A stretch of DNA of 64,000 nt from Halorubrum salinum (lineage in GTDB: Archaea; Halobacteriota; Halobacteria; Halobacteriales; Haloferacaceae): assembly GCF_024494575.1 (NCBI RefSeq), contig NZ_JANHDO010000002.1, forward strand, positions 434,001 to 498,000. The letters run 5' to 3'. The stretch's first letter is position 1. Each line of letters begins with the position of its first letter. The position numbers and the translations under genes are program-made. Under the pieces are notes generated by a model. That model searched no databases and was not told the DNA's origin. It saw nothing but the letters and a program-made list of their open reading frames with translations. Of the stretch, positions 42,109-50,855 are shown piece by piece.

Positions 42109-43107
42109 TCACGACTCGCCGTACTCTAAGATTACCTGTACCGCGTCGTCGGACCGCGCGTCGAGAAGTTCGTAGGCCTCCGGTGCGCGCTCGAACGGGA
42201 TCCGATGCGTGATCAGCGCGTCGGCGTCGATCCGATCGAGCCAGCCGAGCGCCTCGTCCATCCGGCGCTCGCGGTCCCACCGCCCCCGCAGCGACGGACT
42301 GATAGTCGACACCTGACTGGAGATCAGGTCGATCCGGTCGCGGTGGAACCGCCCGCCGAGATCGACCGGCGCGCGCTTCGCGCCGTACCACGAGCCGACG
42401 ACGATCCGCGAGTCGTAGCCGACGGCACCGATCGCGTCGTCGAGCGTGCTCGGCCGTCCGGACAGTTCGATCGCGAGGTCCGCGTCGGAGACCGCGTCGC
42501 CGACGGCTTTCGGCGTCTCAGTCCGGTCGGCACCCATACCGACGGCGAGGTCGCGCCGGCGCTCGACGGGATCGACCACGACGAGCGAGGAGAGCGGGAA
42601 CGACGCGAGCAGCCGGGTGACACAGAGGCCGATGACGCCGGCCCCGAAGACGACGACCCGCTCGCCGAGCCGCGGGGCCGCGTCGAGGACGAGATTCGTC
42701 GCCGTCTCGACGGACGGGAGGAGCGCGCCGACCGCGGGTTCGGTCCCGTCGGGAAGCGCGACCACGTCGTCGGGTTCGGCCACGAACCGCGTCTGGTGCG
42801 GGACGAACCCGAACACCGACCGGCCGAGCCAGTCCGCGTCGACGTCCTCACCGACCGCGTCGACGACGCCGCTCGCGGCGTAGCCGTACCGGAGCGGATA
42901 CGAGAACTCCCCGTCGAGCGCGTCGAGCGTCTCGTCGACGGGCACGTCCGACGGCGTCTGGTCCCGGTAGACGAGCAGCTCCGTGCCGGCGCTTATCGCC
43001 GACGCACGCGTGTCCACGCGGAGTTCGTCGGCGGTCGGATCCCCGACGTCGGCCTCGCGGACCTCGACCGCCTTCGGTCCCGTGAACGCGAGCGCGGCGT
43101 CCGTCAT
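42109..43107 (-). CDS. medium-chain dehydrogenase/reductase lacking zinc ligands
   Basis: 332 aa from ATG 43107 (an open frame to 43191 lacks conserved residues). MDR fold: GroES-like N-terminal part (VDTRASAISAGTELLVYRDQ; YPLRYGYAASGVVDAVGED), Rossmann loop VVFGAGVIGLCVTRLLA, and a C-terminal lid. The catalytic-zinc residues of alcohol dehydrogenases are absent: the CGxCGTD position reads AISAGTE, and GHE reads GYA; no structural-zinc cysteine cluster. It resembles the BchC-like branch. Substrate unknown; annotated in related genomes as zinc-binding dehydrogenase, a name not supported by these residues. Confidence 0.8.
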   Translation of the reverse strand: MTDAALAFTGPKAVEVREADVGDPTADELRVDTRASAISAGTELLVYRDQTPSDVPVDETLDALDGEFSYPLRYGYAASGVVDAVGEDVDADWLGRSVFGFVPHQTRFVAEPDDVVALPDGTEPAVGALLPSVETATNLVLDAAPRLGERVVVFGAGVIGLCVTRLLASFPLSSLVVVDPVERRRDLAVGMGADRTETPKAVGDAVSDADLAIELSGRPSTLDDAIGAVGYDSRIVVGSWYGAKRAPVDLGGRFHRDRIDLISSQVSTISPSLRGRWDRERRMDEALGWLDRIDADALITHRIPFERAPEAYELLDARSDDAVQVILEYGES

Positions 43108-43242
43108 CGGTACACTACTCGGTGCAGGGTGCGGTCGGTGGTCGGTCGGTTCCACACCGGCCGAGGCGACTGGAGAGTCGACACGTGACACCGCTAGGCT
43201 CGCGCGATGTTAAGTCCTCGCGCCCGTCGCGCGACGAACTAC

Positions 43243-43247
43243 AAAAA
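43243..43247 (-). terminator. T5 terminator after ftsZ2
   Basis: Five A on the plus strand, read as TTTTT on the minus strand, about 27 bp beyond the ftsZ2 stop. Confidence 0.35.
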
Positions 43248-43273
43248 GTGGTGACCGTCGAAGCGAGTCGAAC

Positions 43274-44491
43274 TCAGCGGATGACGTCGAGGCCGTTGTT
43301 CTTCTCGACGGGTTCGCTGCCGCCGTCGGACTCCCACGCGCCGCGTTCGCCGCCGGAGGCGGCCGCGCCGCCCGCGGAACCGCTCGCCTCTGCCGCACGG
43401 GAGCGCGAGTCGCCGAGGTCCTCGCCGTTGACCGCGGCACGGGACTTGTCGGCCTGCTTCTGCGTGGAGGGGCCGAGCACCTGCGCGCTCTGAACGCCCG
43501 TCATGATCGCCATGACGCGGACCTTCCCCTTGTACTCGTCCTGAATACGCGCGCCCCAGATGACGTTGGCGCTCGCCTCAAGCCGCTCCGTGATGTTGTT
43601 CGCGATTCCCTCGGCCTCCTTCAGCGTCAGGTCCGGGCCGCCCGTGATGTGGACGAGCCCGCCGCTCGCGCCGCGGTAGTCGACGTCCAAGAGCGGGTGG
43701 TTCATCGCGTCGTTGACCACCTCTTGGGTCTTGTTCTTGTCTTGGGTCTCGCCCACGAGCATCACCGCGACGCCGCCCTGATTCATGATGGTCGACATGT
43801 CGGCGTAGTCGAGGTTGATGAGCGAGGGCTGGGTGATCGTCTCCGAGATCCCCTTCACGGTCTCGGCGATGATCTGGTCCATCACCGAGAACGCCTTCCC
43901 GATCGGCAGGTTGGGCACGTAATCGAGGAGCCGGTTGTTGTCGAGGACGATGATCGAGTCGGCCTCGTTGCGGAGGTCCTCTAACCCCTCCTCGGCTTTC
44001 ACCGTGCGGGCTCGCTCGACGTTGAACGGCGTCGACACCATCCCGACGACGATAGCGCCCTGATCTTTCGCGATCTTCGAGACGACGGGGGCCGCGCCGG
44101 TCCCCGTGCCGCCGCCCATCCCGGCCGTGACGAAGACGAGGTCGGCGTCGCCGAGCACCTCTTTTATCGTCCCTTGGGCCATCTCGGTCGCGCGCTCGCC
44201 CATCTTGGGGTCGCCACCGGCACCGAGCCCCTGCGTGAGCGACTTGCCCACGAGGATCTTGGTGTCGGCCTCGATCATCTTGAGGTGCTGTTTGTCGGTG
44301 TTGATCGCGACCGTGTCCGCGCCGTCGACGCCGATGTTGTACAGACGGTTGATCGTGTTGTTTCCGGCACCGCCGGCACCGACGATGACGATCCGGGGGT
44401 CCCCGAACTCGTCGTCGTCGTCCATGCTGGCGTCCATCTCGCGCTTCTCCGCCTCCGCGTTGTCGAGGGCCTCTTGAACGAGATCTTGCAT
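43274..44491 (-). CDS. ftsZ2: cell division protein FtsZ2
   Basis: 405-aa tubulin-superfamily GTPase that forms the division ring. N-terminal [20 protein letters not shown] extension, then T1 loop GAGGAGNNT at 38-46, T3 [21 protein letters not shown], the tubulin signature GGGTGTG at 126-132, T7-like [21 protein letters not shown], and a C-terminal disordered tail after [15 protein letters not shown]. The N-terminus and its small RHH neighbour identify the FtsZ2 paralogue, which in Haloferax is required for constriction. Expected partners FtsZ1 and SepF are elsewhere. Encoded 4 bp after the RHH gene, hence cotranscribed. Confidence 0.93.
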   Translation of the reverse strand: MQDLVQEALDNAEAEKREMDASMDDDDEFGDPRIVIVGAGGAGNNTINRLYNIGVDGADTVAINTDKQHLKMIEADTKILVGKSLTQGLGAGGDPKMGERATEMAQGTIKEVLGDADLVFVTAGMGGGTGTGAAPVVSKIAKDQGAIVVGMVSTPFNVERARTVKAEEGLEDLRNEADSIIVLDNNRLLDYVPNLPIGKAFSVMDQIIAETVKGISETITQPSLINLDYADMSTIMNQGGVAVMLVGETQDKNKTQEVVNDAMNHPLLDVDYRGASGGLVHITGGPDLTLKEAEGIANNITERLEASANVIWGARIQDEYKGKVRVMAIMTGVQSAQVLGPSTQKQADKSRAAVNGEDLGDSRSRAAEASGSAGGAAASGGERGAWESDGGSEPVEKNNGLDVIR

Positions 44492-44495
44492 CAGT

Positions 44496-44675
44496 TTACA
44501 CCTTCGCCCAGTTGCGGTTGCGGCTGCGCTCCTCGTGCTCGCCGTCCTGTTCGTTCAACATGTCGCGGACGGCAGAGCGGATCGCCTCGCTCCGATTCGG
44601 GAACTCCCCCGTCTCGACCATCTGTTCGACCTCGTCGATCTGCTGTTTCGGGATTCGTAGTGTCACACGCTCCAT
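44496..44675 (-). CDS. 59-aa ribbon-helix-helix (CopG-type) regulator upstream of ftsZ2
   Basis: A complete 60-codon frame: ATG at 44675, TAA at 44496-44498. The protein starts [19 protein letters not shown], a typical RHH strand and first helix, followed by [19 protein letters not shown], the second helix with the SEAIR motif, and a charged tail ([14 protein letters not shown]). Such proteins dimerise and read short inverted repeats with the antiparallel strand. It lies 4 bp before ftsZ2 and behind a region with repeated GTAAGAC/GTCTTAC, so autoregulation of the operon is inferred. Confidence 0.88.
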   Translation of the reverse strand: MERVTLRIPKQQIDEVEQMVETGEFPNRSEAIRSAVRDMLNEQDGEHEERSRNRNWAKV

Positions 44676-44688
44676 TGGTATTCCCCCG

Positions 44689-44842
44689 GTAAGACGGCAG
44701 GCACGCGACGCGTGTGTCTTACAGCGACGAATCGCCCGACTGCGAGGTCTTCCCCCGCCCCGGACGGCCGCTGTAAGACGACCGTCTTACGCAGTCGTAT
44801 CCACCGATGCTAGGCTTATAAAACTACCGCCGGACGTAAGAC
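44689..44842 (-). promoter_or_regulatory. RHH-ftsZ2 promoter with five GTAAGAC/GTCTTAC half-sites
   Basis: The heptamer GTAAGAC or its complement occurs at 44689-44695, 44716-44722, 44773-44779, 44784-44790 and 44836-44842. The middle two form the inverted repeat GTAAGAC-GACC-GTCTTAC. On the minus strand a TATA box TTTTATAAG (44814-44823) predicts transcription start near 44792, directly at this repeat, with one half-site upstream of the TATA box. The first two sites flank CACGCG-A-CGCGTG and could form a hairpin in the roughly 115-nt leader. The RHH protein is the obvious candidate ligand. Confidence 0.75.
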
Positions 44843-44892
44843 ACGAGGCGAAAACGCCGGGATTCGGGCGTATACGAGCGTCTGGAGTGTGA

Positions 44893-45471
44893 TCACCGAT
44901 CGTTCAACACGTCCGCCGCCGGGGTCCGACGGCCACATCCGGGACAAAACGCCCAGTCGGTCCGGAGCTCGTCACCGCACTCACAGAACGCTCGGTGCGA
45001 CTGCTTTTCACCACAGTTCGGGCAGTAAACGTGGTCAGAGGGTACGTTTTCGCCACATCCGCCACAGACGTTTTCCCGTGTTTGCACGTCGGGATCGCCC
45101 GGCGTCTTACGCGTTTCCGACTCGGCGTCTGTCGCCGTCTCCCGTGTCACACGCGCGTCGCCGTCTTCGGCATTGTTGGCGTCGAGTGTGACGTTTACGT
45201 TGATCTCACCGGCGTTTCCGGGCGTATACGCGCGGTCGCCGGGCCGATCGCCGAGCCGGTCGTCTAACGCGGCGTCGAGGCGGTCGGCGATGAGGTCGTC
45301 TATCCGGTCCGCCACCGCGGCGTCCAGCGTGGCGTCCGACGCGTCGGACGCGGAATCCGCGTCTCCGAGGTGCGTCCGGAGGGCCTCCCGCATCACCTCG
45401 CTCTTAGAGGCGTCACACGCTTCCAGCCGCTCGACGAGGTCGTCGTCGGCCCGGAAGGTGATCTTGCTCAT
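44893..45471 (-). CDS. ribbon-helix-helix protein with C-terminal double zinc ribbon
   Basis: 192 aa from ATG 45471 (the open frame reaches 45498, but the conserved RHH begins at MSKITFRADDD and a TATA-like AAGTTTCTT on the minus strand at about 45496-45505 fits). RHH domain 1-45 (LVERLEACDASKSEVMREALRTHL), an acidic helical linker with Asp/Ala repeats (ALDDRLGDRPGD) and, from about 135, two zinc ribbons (CGGCG, CPNCG, CECG, CPGCG). A transcription regulator or nucleic-acid-binding adaptor is likely. It lies upstream of the RHH-ftsZ2 operon on the same strand, separated by the repeated-operator region. Confidence 0.75.
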   Translation of the reverse strand: MSKITFRADDDLVERLEACDASKSEVMREALRTHLGDADSASDASDATLDAAVADRIDDLIADRLDAALDDRLGDRPGDRAYTPGNAGEINVNVTLDANNAEDGDARVTRETATDAESETRKTPGDPDVQTRENVCGGCGENVPSDHVYCPNCGEKQSHRAFCECGDELRTDWAFCPGCGRRTPAADVLNDR

Positions 45472-45795
45472 ATCCCGGAGATATCGGTCATGGTACAAGA
45501 AACTTCCCCTGACGTCTGTCCCGCGTCAGACTCGTTTCAGCCGCGCGAAACATCGGTCAGGCGACCGGATCGCGTCCGAGCGTGTGGCACGCGTCGTCGC
45601 CAATGAGCGTCCAATAATCAGATATCTGGTACGTGTCTCACTGTGTGAGACGGGCCACCGGCAGTGTGGAATCACCTGACCTGCCGTGCGGCGGGTGTCT
45701 GTTCCGATCCGCCGTGAGTCATCGTTGCTCATGCGGTGTGATCACACATGTGTCTGACGCAGATTTATACGGCCCGCGTGGGCATACGTGAGTAT
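45472..45795. promoter_or_regulatory. 324-bp divergent control region with two perfect palindromes
   Basis: This gap between the RHH-zinc-ribbon gene and the smc operon holds no gene. It has the inverted repeat GTCTCAC-TGT-GTGAGAC (45635-45651), the 12-bp palindrome GTGTGATCACAC (45736-45747), and a TATA box GATTTATAC (45773-45781 region) just upstream of the coiled-coil gene start at 45796. The rest is unremarkable GC-rich sequence. The repeats are candidate operators; the neighbouring RHH protein is a candidate ligand. Confidence 0.6.
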
Positions 45796-46224
45796 ATGAG
45801 CAATCGCGTCGAGGATCTCGAACGGCAGGTCTCGGAACTTCAGGCAGCGGTCAACGGGCTCACCGAAGAGCTCGTGGAGATGAAAGAGCGCGTCAGACAA
45901 CTGGAGGACGCACAGAGCGCGCCCGCCGACACGGCGGCGACCGAAGCGACCGCAGAAGCGCCCGATCCGGAGCCCGCAGACGAGGAGGCGGACGCCGACG
46001 CCGACGCAGACGCCGACGGCGAGCGGCGGACCCACTCGGACGACCACGTCGAGGTCGTAGAGCGCACCGGCGACGAGACCGCGTCCCCCGAATCGGCCGC
46101 AGACGACGCCGGCGACGACGTGGTCGTCCCCGAACAGGAGGCGACGACGCCGGACGCCGCGACCGATTCGGAGACCGACACGGACGACGAGGCGGAGTCG
46201 GACAGCGACATCATCGTCGCGTAA
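45796..46224 (+). CDS. small coiled-coil protein preceding smc (DUF7518-like)
   Basis: 142 aa from ATG 45796, chosen because a TATA box lies 20-25 bp upstream. Residues 1-38 are a leucine-zipper-like coil (VEDLERQVSELQAAVNGLTEELVEMKERVRQLED). The remaining 100 residues are extremely acidic and probably disordered, with Asp-Ala repeats (ADADADADADGE). Related haloarchaeal proteins are known only as bZIP-like hypotheticals. It is 21 bp before smc on the same strand, so it is probably cotranscribed and may be a partner of the condensin, which is inference. Confidence 0.65.
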   Translation: MSNRVEDLERQVSELQAAVNGLTEELVEMKERVRQLEDAQSAPADTAATEATAEAPDPEPADEEADADADADADGERRTHSDDHVEVVERTGDETASPESAADDAGDDVVVPEQEATTPDAATDSETDTDDEAESDSDIIVA

Positions 46225-46245
46225 GCCGACGTCACACCGCGACAC

Positions 46246-49200
46246 ATGCACATCACTGAAGTCGTTTTGGACGGGTTCAAGAGCTTCGGGCGAACGACGA
46301 GGATCCCCTTTTATGACGACTTCACCGTCGTCACGGGGCCGAACGGCTCCGGCAAGTCGAACATCATCGACGGCGTCCTCTTCGCGCTCGGACTGGCGCG
46401 CACCCGCGGGATCAGAGCCCAGAAGCTCACCGACCTCATCTACAACCCCGGCCACGACGGCGACGAGGAGGCCGACGGGCCGAGCGAGGCCTCGGTGACG
46501 GTGGTGCTCTCGAACGAGGACGGGACGCTGGATCGCTCGCAGGTCGTCTCCGCGGCCGGCACGGAGAACGTCGGTGACGTCTCCGAGATCACGATCAAAC
46601 GTCGCGTCAAGGAGACGGAGGACAACTACTACTCGTACTACTACCTCAACGGCCGGTCGGTGAACCTCTCCGACGTCCAAGACCTGCTCGCGGCCGCGGG
46701 CGTCACGCCGGAGGGGTACAACGTCGTGATGCAGGGGGACGTAACGGAGATCATCAACATGACTCCCTACCAGCGGCGGGGGATCATCGACGAGATCGCG
46801 GGCGTCGCCGAGTTCGACGAAAAGAAGGAGGCCGCCTACGAGGAACTCGACACGGTCGAAGACCGGATCGGCGAGGCGGACCTCCGGATCGGCGAGAAAC
46901 AAGACCGGCTCGACCGGCTCGAAGACGAGCGCGAGACCGCCCTCCAGTATCAGGAGTTCCGCGACGAGCTAGCGGAGTACCGCGGCTACCTGAAAGCCTC
47001 CGAGTTAGAGGAGAAACGCGAGACGCTCGCGGACGTCGAGAGCGACATCGACGACGCCGAAGCCGAGCTCGACGACCGCAGAGACGAGCTCGACGCGAAA
47101 CAGGGGAAGCTCACGCGGTTGGAGGGGGATCTCGCCGACCTCAACCGCGAGATCGAGACCAAAGGCGAGGACGAACAGATCGAGATCCGCTCGGAGATAG
47201 AGGAGATCAAAGGCGAGATCTCGCGGCTCGAAGACAAAATCGAGACGGGAGAAGAGCGCGCGGCCGACGCGGAGACCGAGCGTCGCGACGCGTTCGTCCA
47301 GATCGACCGAAAAGAGGAGACGATAGACGACCTCGACGCCGAGATCCGCGAGGTGAAAGTCGAGAAGGCGTCGGTCAAATCGGAGATCGCGACGAAGCGC
47401 TCAGAGCTGGCGGACGTGGAGGCCGAAATCGAGGGCGCAGACACCGAGTTCGACGAGCTGAAATCCGAGCTGTCCGACAAAAAAGAGCGCGTCGAGTCGC
47501 TGCGCGAGGAGAAAAACGAGCTGCAACGCGAGAAGGATCGGCTCCTCGACGAGGCCCGCCGGCGCTCGAACGCGGTGAGCGAGACGCGCGAGGAGTTAGA
47601 GGAGGCCCGCGAGTCGATCCCGGAGCGGAAAGCGCGCATCTCGGAGCTGCACAGCGAACTCGATAAGGCACAAAAGAACCAGTCGACCATCGAAGACGGG
47701 GTCGCGGACCTGTTCGCGGAGAAGGCCGAGGTCAGCGAACGGCTGGAAGAGGTGGAGGCCGACCTCCGCGAGAAGCAGAACGAGTACGCGAAACTGGAGG
47801 CGGCGGCGGACGAGCGCGGTGACGCCTCGTGGCCCCGCGCGGTGACCGAGGTAAAAAACGGCGGCATCGACGGCGTTCACGGCGCGGTCGGCGAGCTCGG
47901 ATCAGTGGACGCGGAGTACGCCGAGGCCTGCGAGACGGCCGCTGGCGGGCGGCTCGCGAACGTCGTCGTCGACGACGACGGGGTCGGGTCGACGTGTATC
48001 GACTACCTCAAGCGGCGGAACGCCGGCCGCGCGACGTTCCTGCCGATCACGAAGATGGACGATCGGGGACTCCCCAGAAAGCCCTCCCAACCCGGCGTCG
48101 TCGACTTCGCGCGAAACCTCGTCGAGTACGACGCCGCCTACGAGTCGATCTTCTCGTACGTGCTCGGCTCGACGCTCGTCGTCGAGGACATGGCGACCGC
48201 CCGCGAGCTGATGGGAGACTACCGGATGGTGACGCTCGACGGCGACTTAGTCGAGAAGTCCGGCGCGATGACCGGCGGCTCCGGCGGCGGCTCCCGCTAC
48301 TCGTTCACCAAGTCCGGCGGCGGCAAGCTCGAACGGCTCGCGGCGGAGATATCCGAGTTAGAAGACGAGCGACAGTCGCTGCAGACCGAAATCGACGGGC
48401 TGGAAAGCGACATCGACGACGCCCGCGACCGGAAGGCGGACGCCGCGGAGCGCGTCCGGTCGCTCGAGGCCGACGTGGAGCGCGCCGAAGACGAACTCGC
48501 GGAGGCGAAATCGCGGATCGACGAGTTGGAGACGGAACTCGACGACCTGGAGGCGGAACGCGAGTCCGTCGACGAGCAGATGAGCGATCTCGACAGCGAG
48601 ATCGACGGCCTCGACGCCGAGATCGACGAGGTGGAGTCTTCGATCGCGGAGATCGAAGGCGAACTCGCCGACTCGAAGATCCCGGAGCTCTCCGAGCGCG
48701 CCGACGAGATCCGCGCCGAGATCGACGACCTCGAAGACCGGATGGGGTCGCTCGACGGCCGACAGAACGAACTGGAGTTAGAGAAGGGGTACGCCGAGGA
48801 CGCGCTCGACGATCTCCACGACACGGTCGAAGAGGCGCAAAACCGGAAGGCGGACGCCGAGGAGGCGGTCGCCGAGCACGAGACGGCCATCGAAGAGAAA
48901 GAGGCCGTTCTCGAAGAGAAACGCGAGGCGATAGCGGACCTAGAGGAGGAGCTGACCGAACTGAAGGCGGAGCGCGAGGACCTCCGCGAGGCGATCACGG
49001 AGGCGACCCGCGAGCGCGACGAACAGCAGTCCCGCGTCGCGGACGCGGAGTCGACGCTGGAGAACCTCACCGACCGCCGCGACCGGCTGGAGTGGGAGAT
49101 CGACGAGCTGGAGTCACAGGTCGGCGCGTACGACCCCGAAGAGATACCCGACCTCGACGAGGTCGAGTCGCGGATCGAGGAGCTGGAGTCTGAGATGGAA

Positions 49201-49824
49201 GCGTTAGAGCCGGTGAACATGCTCGCGATAGACGAGTACGACGAGGTCGAGGAGGCGCTCGATCGGCTCCAGGAGCGTCGCGACGTGCTCGTCGAGGAGC
49301 GCGACGGGATCGAAGAGCGCATCGAGGGGTACGAGGCGGAGAAGAAACGGACGTTCATGGAGACGTTCGAGTCGATAAACGACCACTTCGAGGACATCTT
49401 CGCGCGCCTGTCGGCCGGCAGCGGCGAACTCCTCTTGGAGAACCCGGAGGACCCGTTCGAGGAGGGACTGACGATGAAAGCGCAGCCGGCGGACAAGCCA
49501 GTCCAGCGGCTCGACGCGATGAGCGGCGGCGAGAAGTCGCTGACCGCCCTCTCGTTCATCTTCGCGGTCCAGCGGCACAACCCGGCCCCCTTCTACGCGC
49601 TCGACGAGATCGACGCGTTCCTCGACGCGGTCAACGCAGAGCGCGTCGGCGAGATGATAGAGGAGCTGGCCGCGGACGCGCAGTTCGTCGTCGTCGGCCA
49701 CCGCTCTGCGCTCTTGGAGCGCTCCGACCGCGCCATCGGCGTCACCATGCAGGGCGACAACCTCTCCGCCGTGACCGGGATGCAGTTCGGCGACGGCGAC
49801 GAGGAGGTGACCGCGGATGACTGA
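46246..49824 (+). CDS. smc: chromosome segregation protein SMC
   Basis: 1192-aa condensin ATPase. Walker A GPNGSGKS at 31-38 in the N-terminal head, long coiled coils about 170-510 and 680-1010, hinge about 520-665 (GGIDGVHGAVGELGSVDAEYA; VTLDGDLVEKSGAMTGGSGGG), C-terminal head with signature LDAMSGGEKSLTALSF (S1093) and Walker B FYALDEIDAFLD (D1120, E1121). Coils are rich in Glu/Asp and Arg. Length is normal. Overlaps scpA by 8 bp. The complex organises and segregates the nucleoid; ScpB is not encoded beside it. Confidence 0.96.
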   Translation: MHITEVVLDGFKSFGRTTRIPFYDDFTVVTGPNGSGKSNIIDGVLFALGLARTRGIRAQKLTDLIYNPGHDGDEEADGPSEASVTVVLSNEDGTLDRSQVVSAAGTENVGDVSEITIKRRVKETEDNYYSYYYLNGRSVNLSDVQDLLAAAGVTPEGYNVVMQGDVTEIINMTPYQRRGIIDEIAGVAEFDEKKEAAYEELDTVEDRIGEADLRIGEKQDRLDRLEDERETALQYQEFRDELAEYRGYLKASELEEKRETLADVESDIDDAEAELDDRRDELDAKQGKLTRLEGDLADLNREIETKGEDEQIEIRSEIEEIKGEISRLEDKIETGEERAADAETERRDAFVQIDRKEETIDDLDAEIREVKVEKASVKSEIATKRSELADVEAEIEGADTEFDELKSELSDKKERVESLREEKNELQREKDRLLDEARRRSNAVSETREELEEARESIPERKARISELHSELDKAQKNQSTIEDGVADLFAEKAEVSERLEEVEADLREKQNEYAKLEAAADERGDASWPRAVTEVKNGGIDGVHGAVGELGSVDAEYAEACETAAGGRLANVVVDDDGVGSTCIDYLKRRNAGRATFLPITKMDDRGLPRKPSQPGVVDFARNLVEYDAAYESIFSYVLGSTLVVEDMATARELMGDYRMVTLDGDLVEKSGAMTGGSGGGSRYSFTKSGGGKLERLAAEISELEDERQSLQTEIDGLESDIDDARDRKADAAERVRSLEADVERAEDELAEAKSRIDELETELDDLEAERESVDEQMSDLDSEIDGLDAEIDEVESSIAEIEGELADSKIPELSERADEIRAEIDDLEDRMGSLDGRQNELELEKGYAEDALDDLHDTVEEAQNRKADAEEAVAEHETAIEEKEAVLEEKREAIADLEEELTELKAEREDLREAITEATRERDEQQSRVADAESTLENLTDRRDRLEWEIDELESQVGAYDPEEIPDLDEVESRIEELESEMEALEPVNMLAIDEYDEVEEALDRLQERRDVLVEERDGIEERIEGYEAEKKRTFMETFESINDHFEDIFARLSAGSGELLLENPEDPFEEGLTMKAQPADKPVQRLDAMSGGEKSLTALSFIFAVQRHNPAPFYALDEIDAFLDAVNAERVGEMIEELAADAQFVVVGHRSALLERSDRAIGVTMQGDNLSAVTGMQFGDGDEEVTADD

Positions 49825-50773
49825 CGACGGCGCGGCCGACGCCGGCGCGAGCGGCGGCGTTCCCGACCTCGACCTGACGAGCGAGCGCGACGGCGGCCGT
49901 GGGGGCGACGGCCCCGCGTTCGGCGGCGGAGACGACTCCACCCCGCCGGGCGACGGCGGCGCTGCCGAGGCGGACGACGACGAGGTCGAACCCGTCGAAC
50001 TGCTCGTCCAACTCGCCGAGGAGGGGGAGATCGAGCCGTGGGACATCGACATCGTACAGGTGACGGACGCGTTCTTGGACCGGCTCGACGAGACGGACCT
50101 TCGGACCACCGGCCGCGCGCTGTTCTACGCCAGCGTCCTCCTGCGGATGAAAAGCGACGGAATGTTGTCTGACGACGACGGCGAGGACGCCGAGCCTGAG
50201 CCGGAGCCGTGGGAACGCGCGATGGAGGGCGGCGCGCCGGACCCCGCCGACGGCGATTTCGATCCGGTCGACGAGCTGGAAGCCGAGATCGACCGGCGGC
50301 TCGACCGCAAGAGCACTCGGGGGTCGCCGGAGACGCTCGACGAGCTCGTCCGAGAGCTTCGGGAGGCCGAGCGCGGCTCGTGGTGGAAACAGTCCCGCGA
50401 GTACGACACCTCCGACTCGCCGAGCGGCTACGCCCGCGGCACGCAGACGCTCGACTACCACACGGGCGACGAGTTCCGTCGGGACGGCGAGCCGACCGCG
50501 GGAGAGGCGACCGACCGCACCCACGACGAGGACATAGAGGAAGTCATCGTGGAGATCGACAACGCCCTCCGGACCCACTTCGACCGCGGCCGCACGGAGG
50601 TGTTGTTCGCGGAGATCGAGACGGCCGGCGGCCGCCCGTTCATGACGTACCTCGCGCTGCTTTTCATGGCACACCGCGGTACCGTCCGACTGCAACAGGA
50701 CGAACTGTTCGGCGACCTCTGGGTGAGAGACCCCGCGGCCACGACCGCCGACTCCGAGGCGGTCGCGGACTGA
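49817..50773 (+). CDS. scpA: segregation and condensation protein A
   Basis: 318-aa kleisin that bridges the SMC heads. An acidic, Gly-rich N-terminus of about 55 residues precedes the conserved VELLVQLAEEGEIEPWDIDIVQVTDAFLDRL block (residues 56-87) and GRALFYASVLLRMKSD. The C-terminal winged-helix domain contains VIVEIDNALRTHF, FAEIETAGGRPFMTYLALLFMAHRG and VRLQQDELFGDLWV. The middle is charged and variable. Starts inside the end of smc (8-bp overlap), as expected for an obligate complex. No scpB follows. Confidence 0.94.
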   Translation: MTDDGAADAGASGGVPDLDLTSERDGGRGGDGPAFGGGDDSTPPGDGGAAEADDDEVEPVELLVQLAEEGEIEPWDIDIVQVTDAFLDRLDETDLRTTGRALFYASVLLRMKSDGMLSDDDGEDAEPEPEPWERAMEGGAPDPADGDFDPVDELEAEIDRRLDRKSTRGSPETLDELVRELREAERGSWWKQSREYDTSDSPSGYARGTQTLDYHTGDEFRRDGEPTAGEATDRTHDEDIEEVIVEIDNALRTHFDRGRTEVLFAEIETAGGRPFMTYLALLFMAHRGTVRLQQDELFGDLWVRDPAATTADSEAVAD

Positions 50774-50855
50774 ACGAGAGGTCCGCGAGAGTCACGGCGC
50801 GTCCGACTGAGACAGGTCAACACGTTGATGTCGCTTCCGACAGAGGTGACTGACA

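Noticed and set aside
45104-45110. GTCTTAC inside the RHH-zinc-ribbon gene, and another at 35082
   Set aside because: Single half-sites, one in coding sequence; not paired and not at a promoter, so expected by chance.
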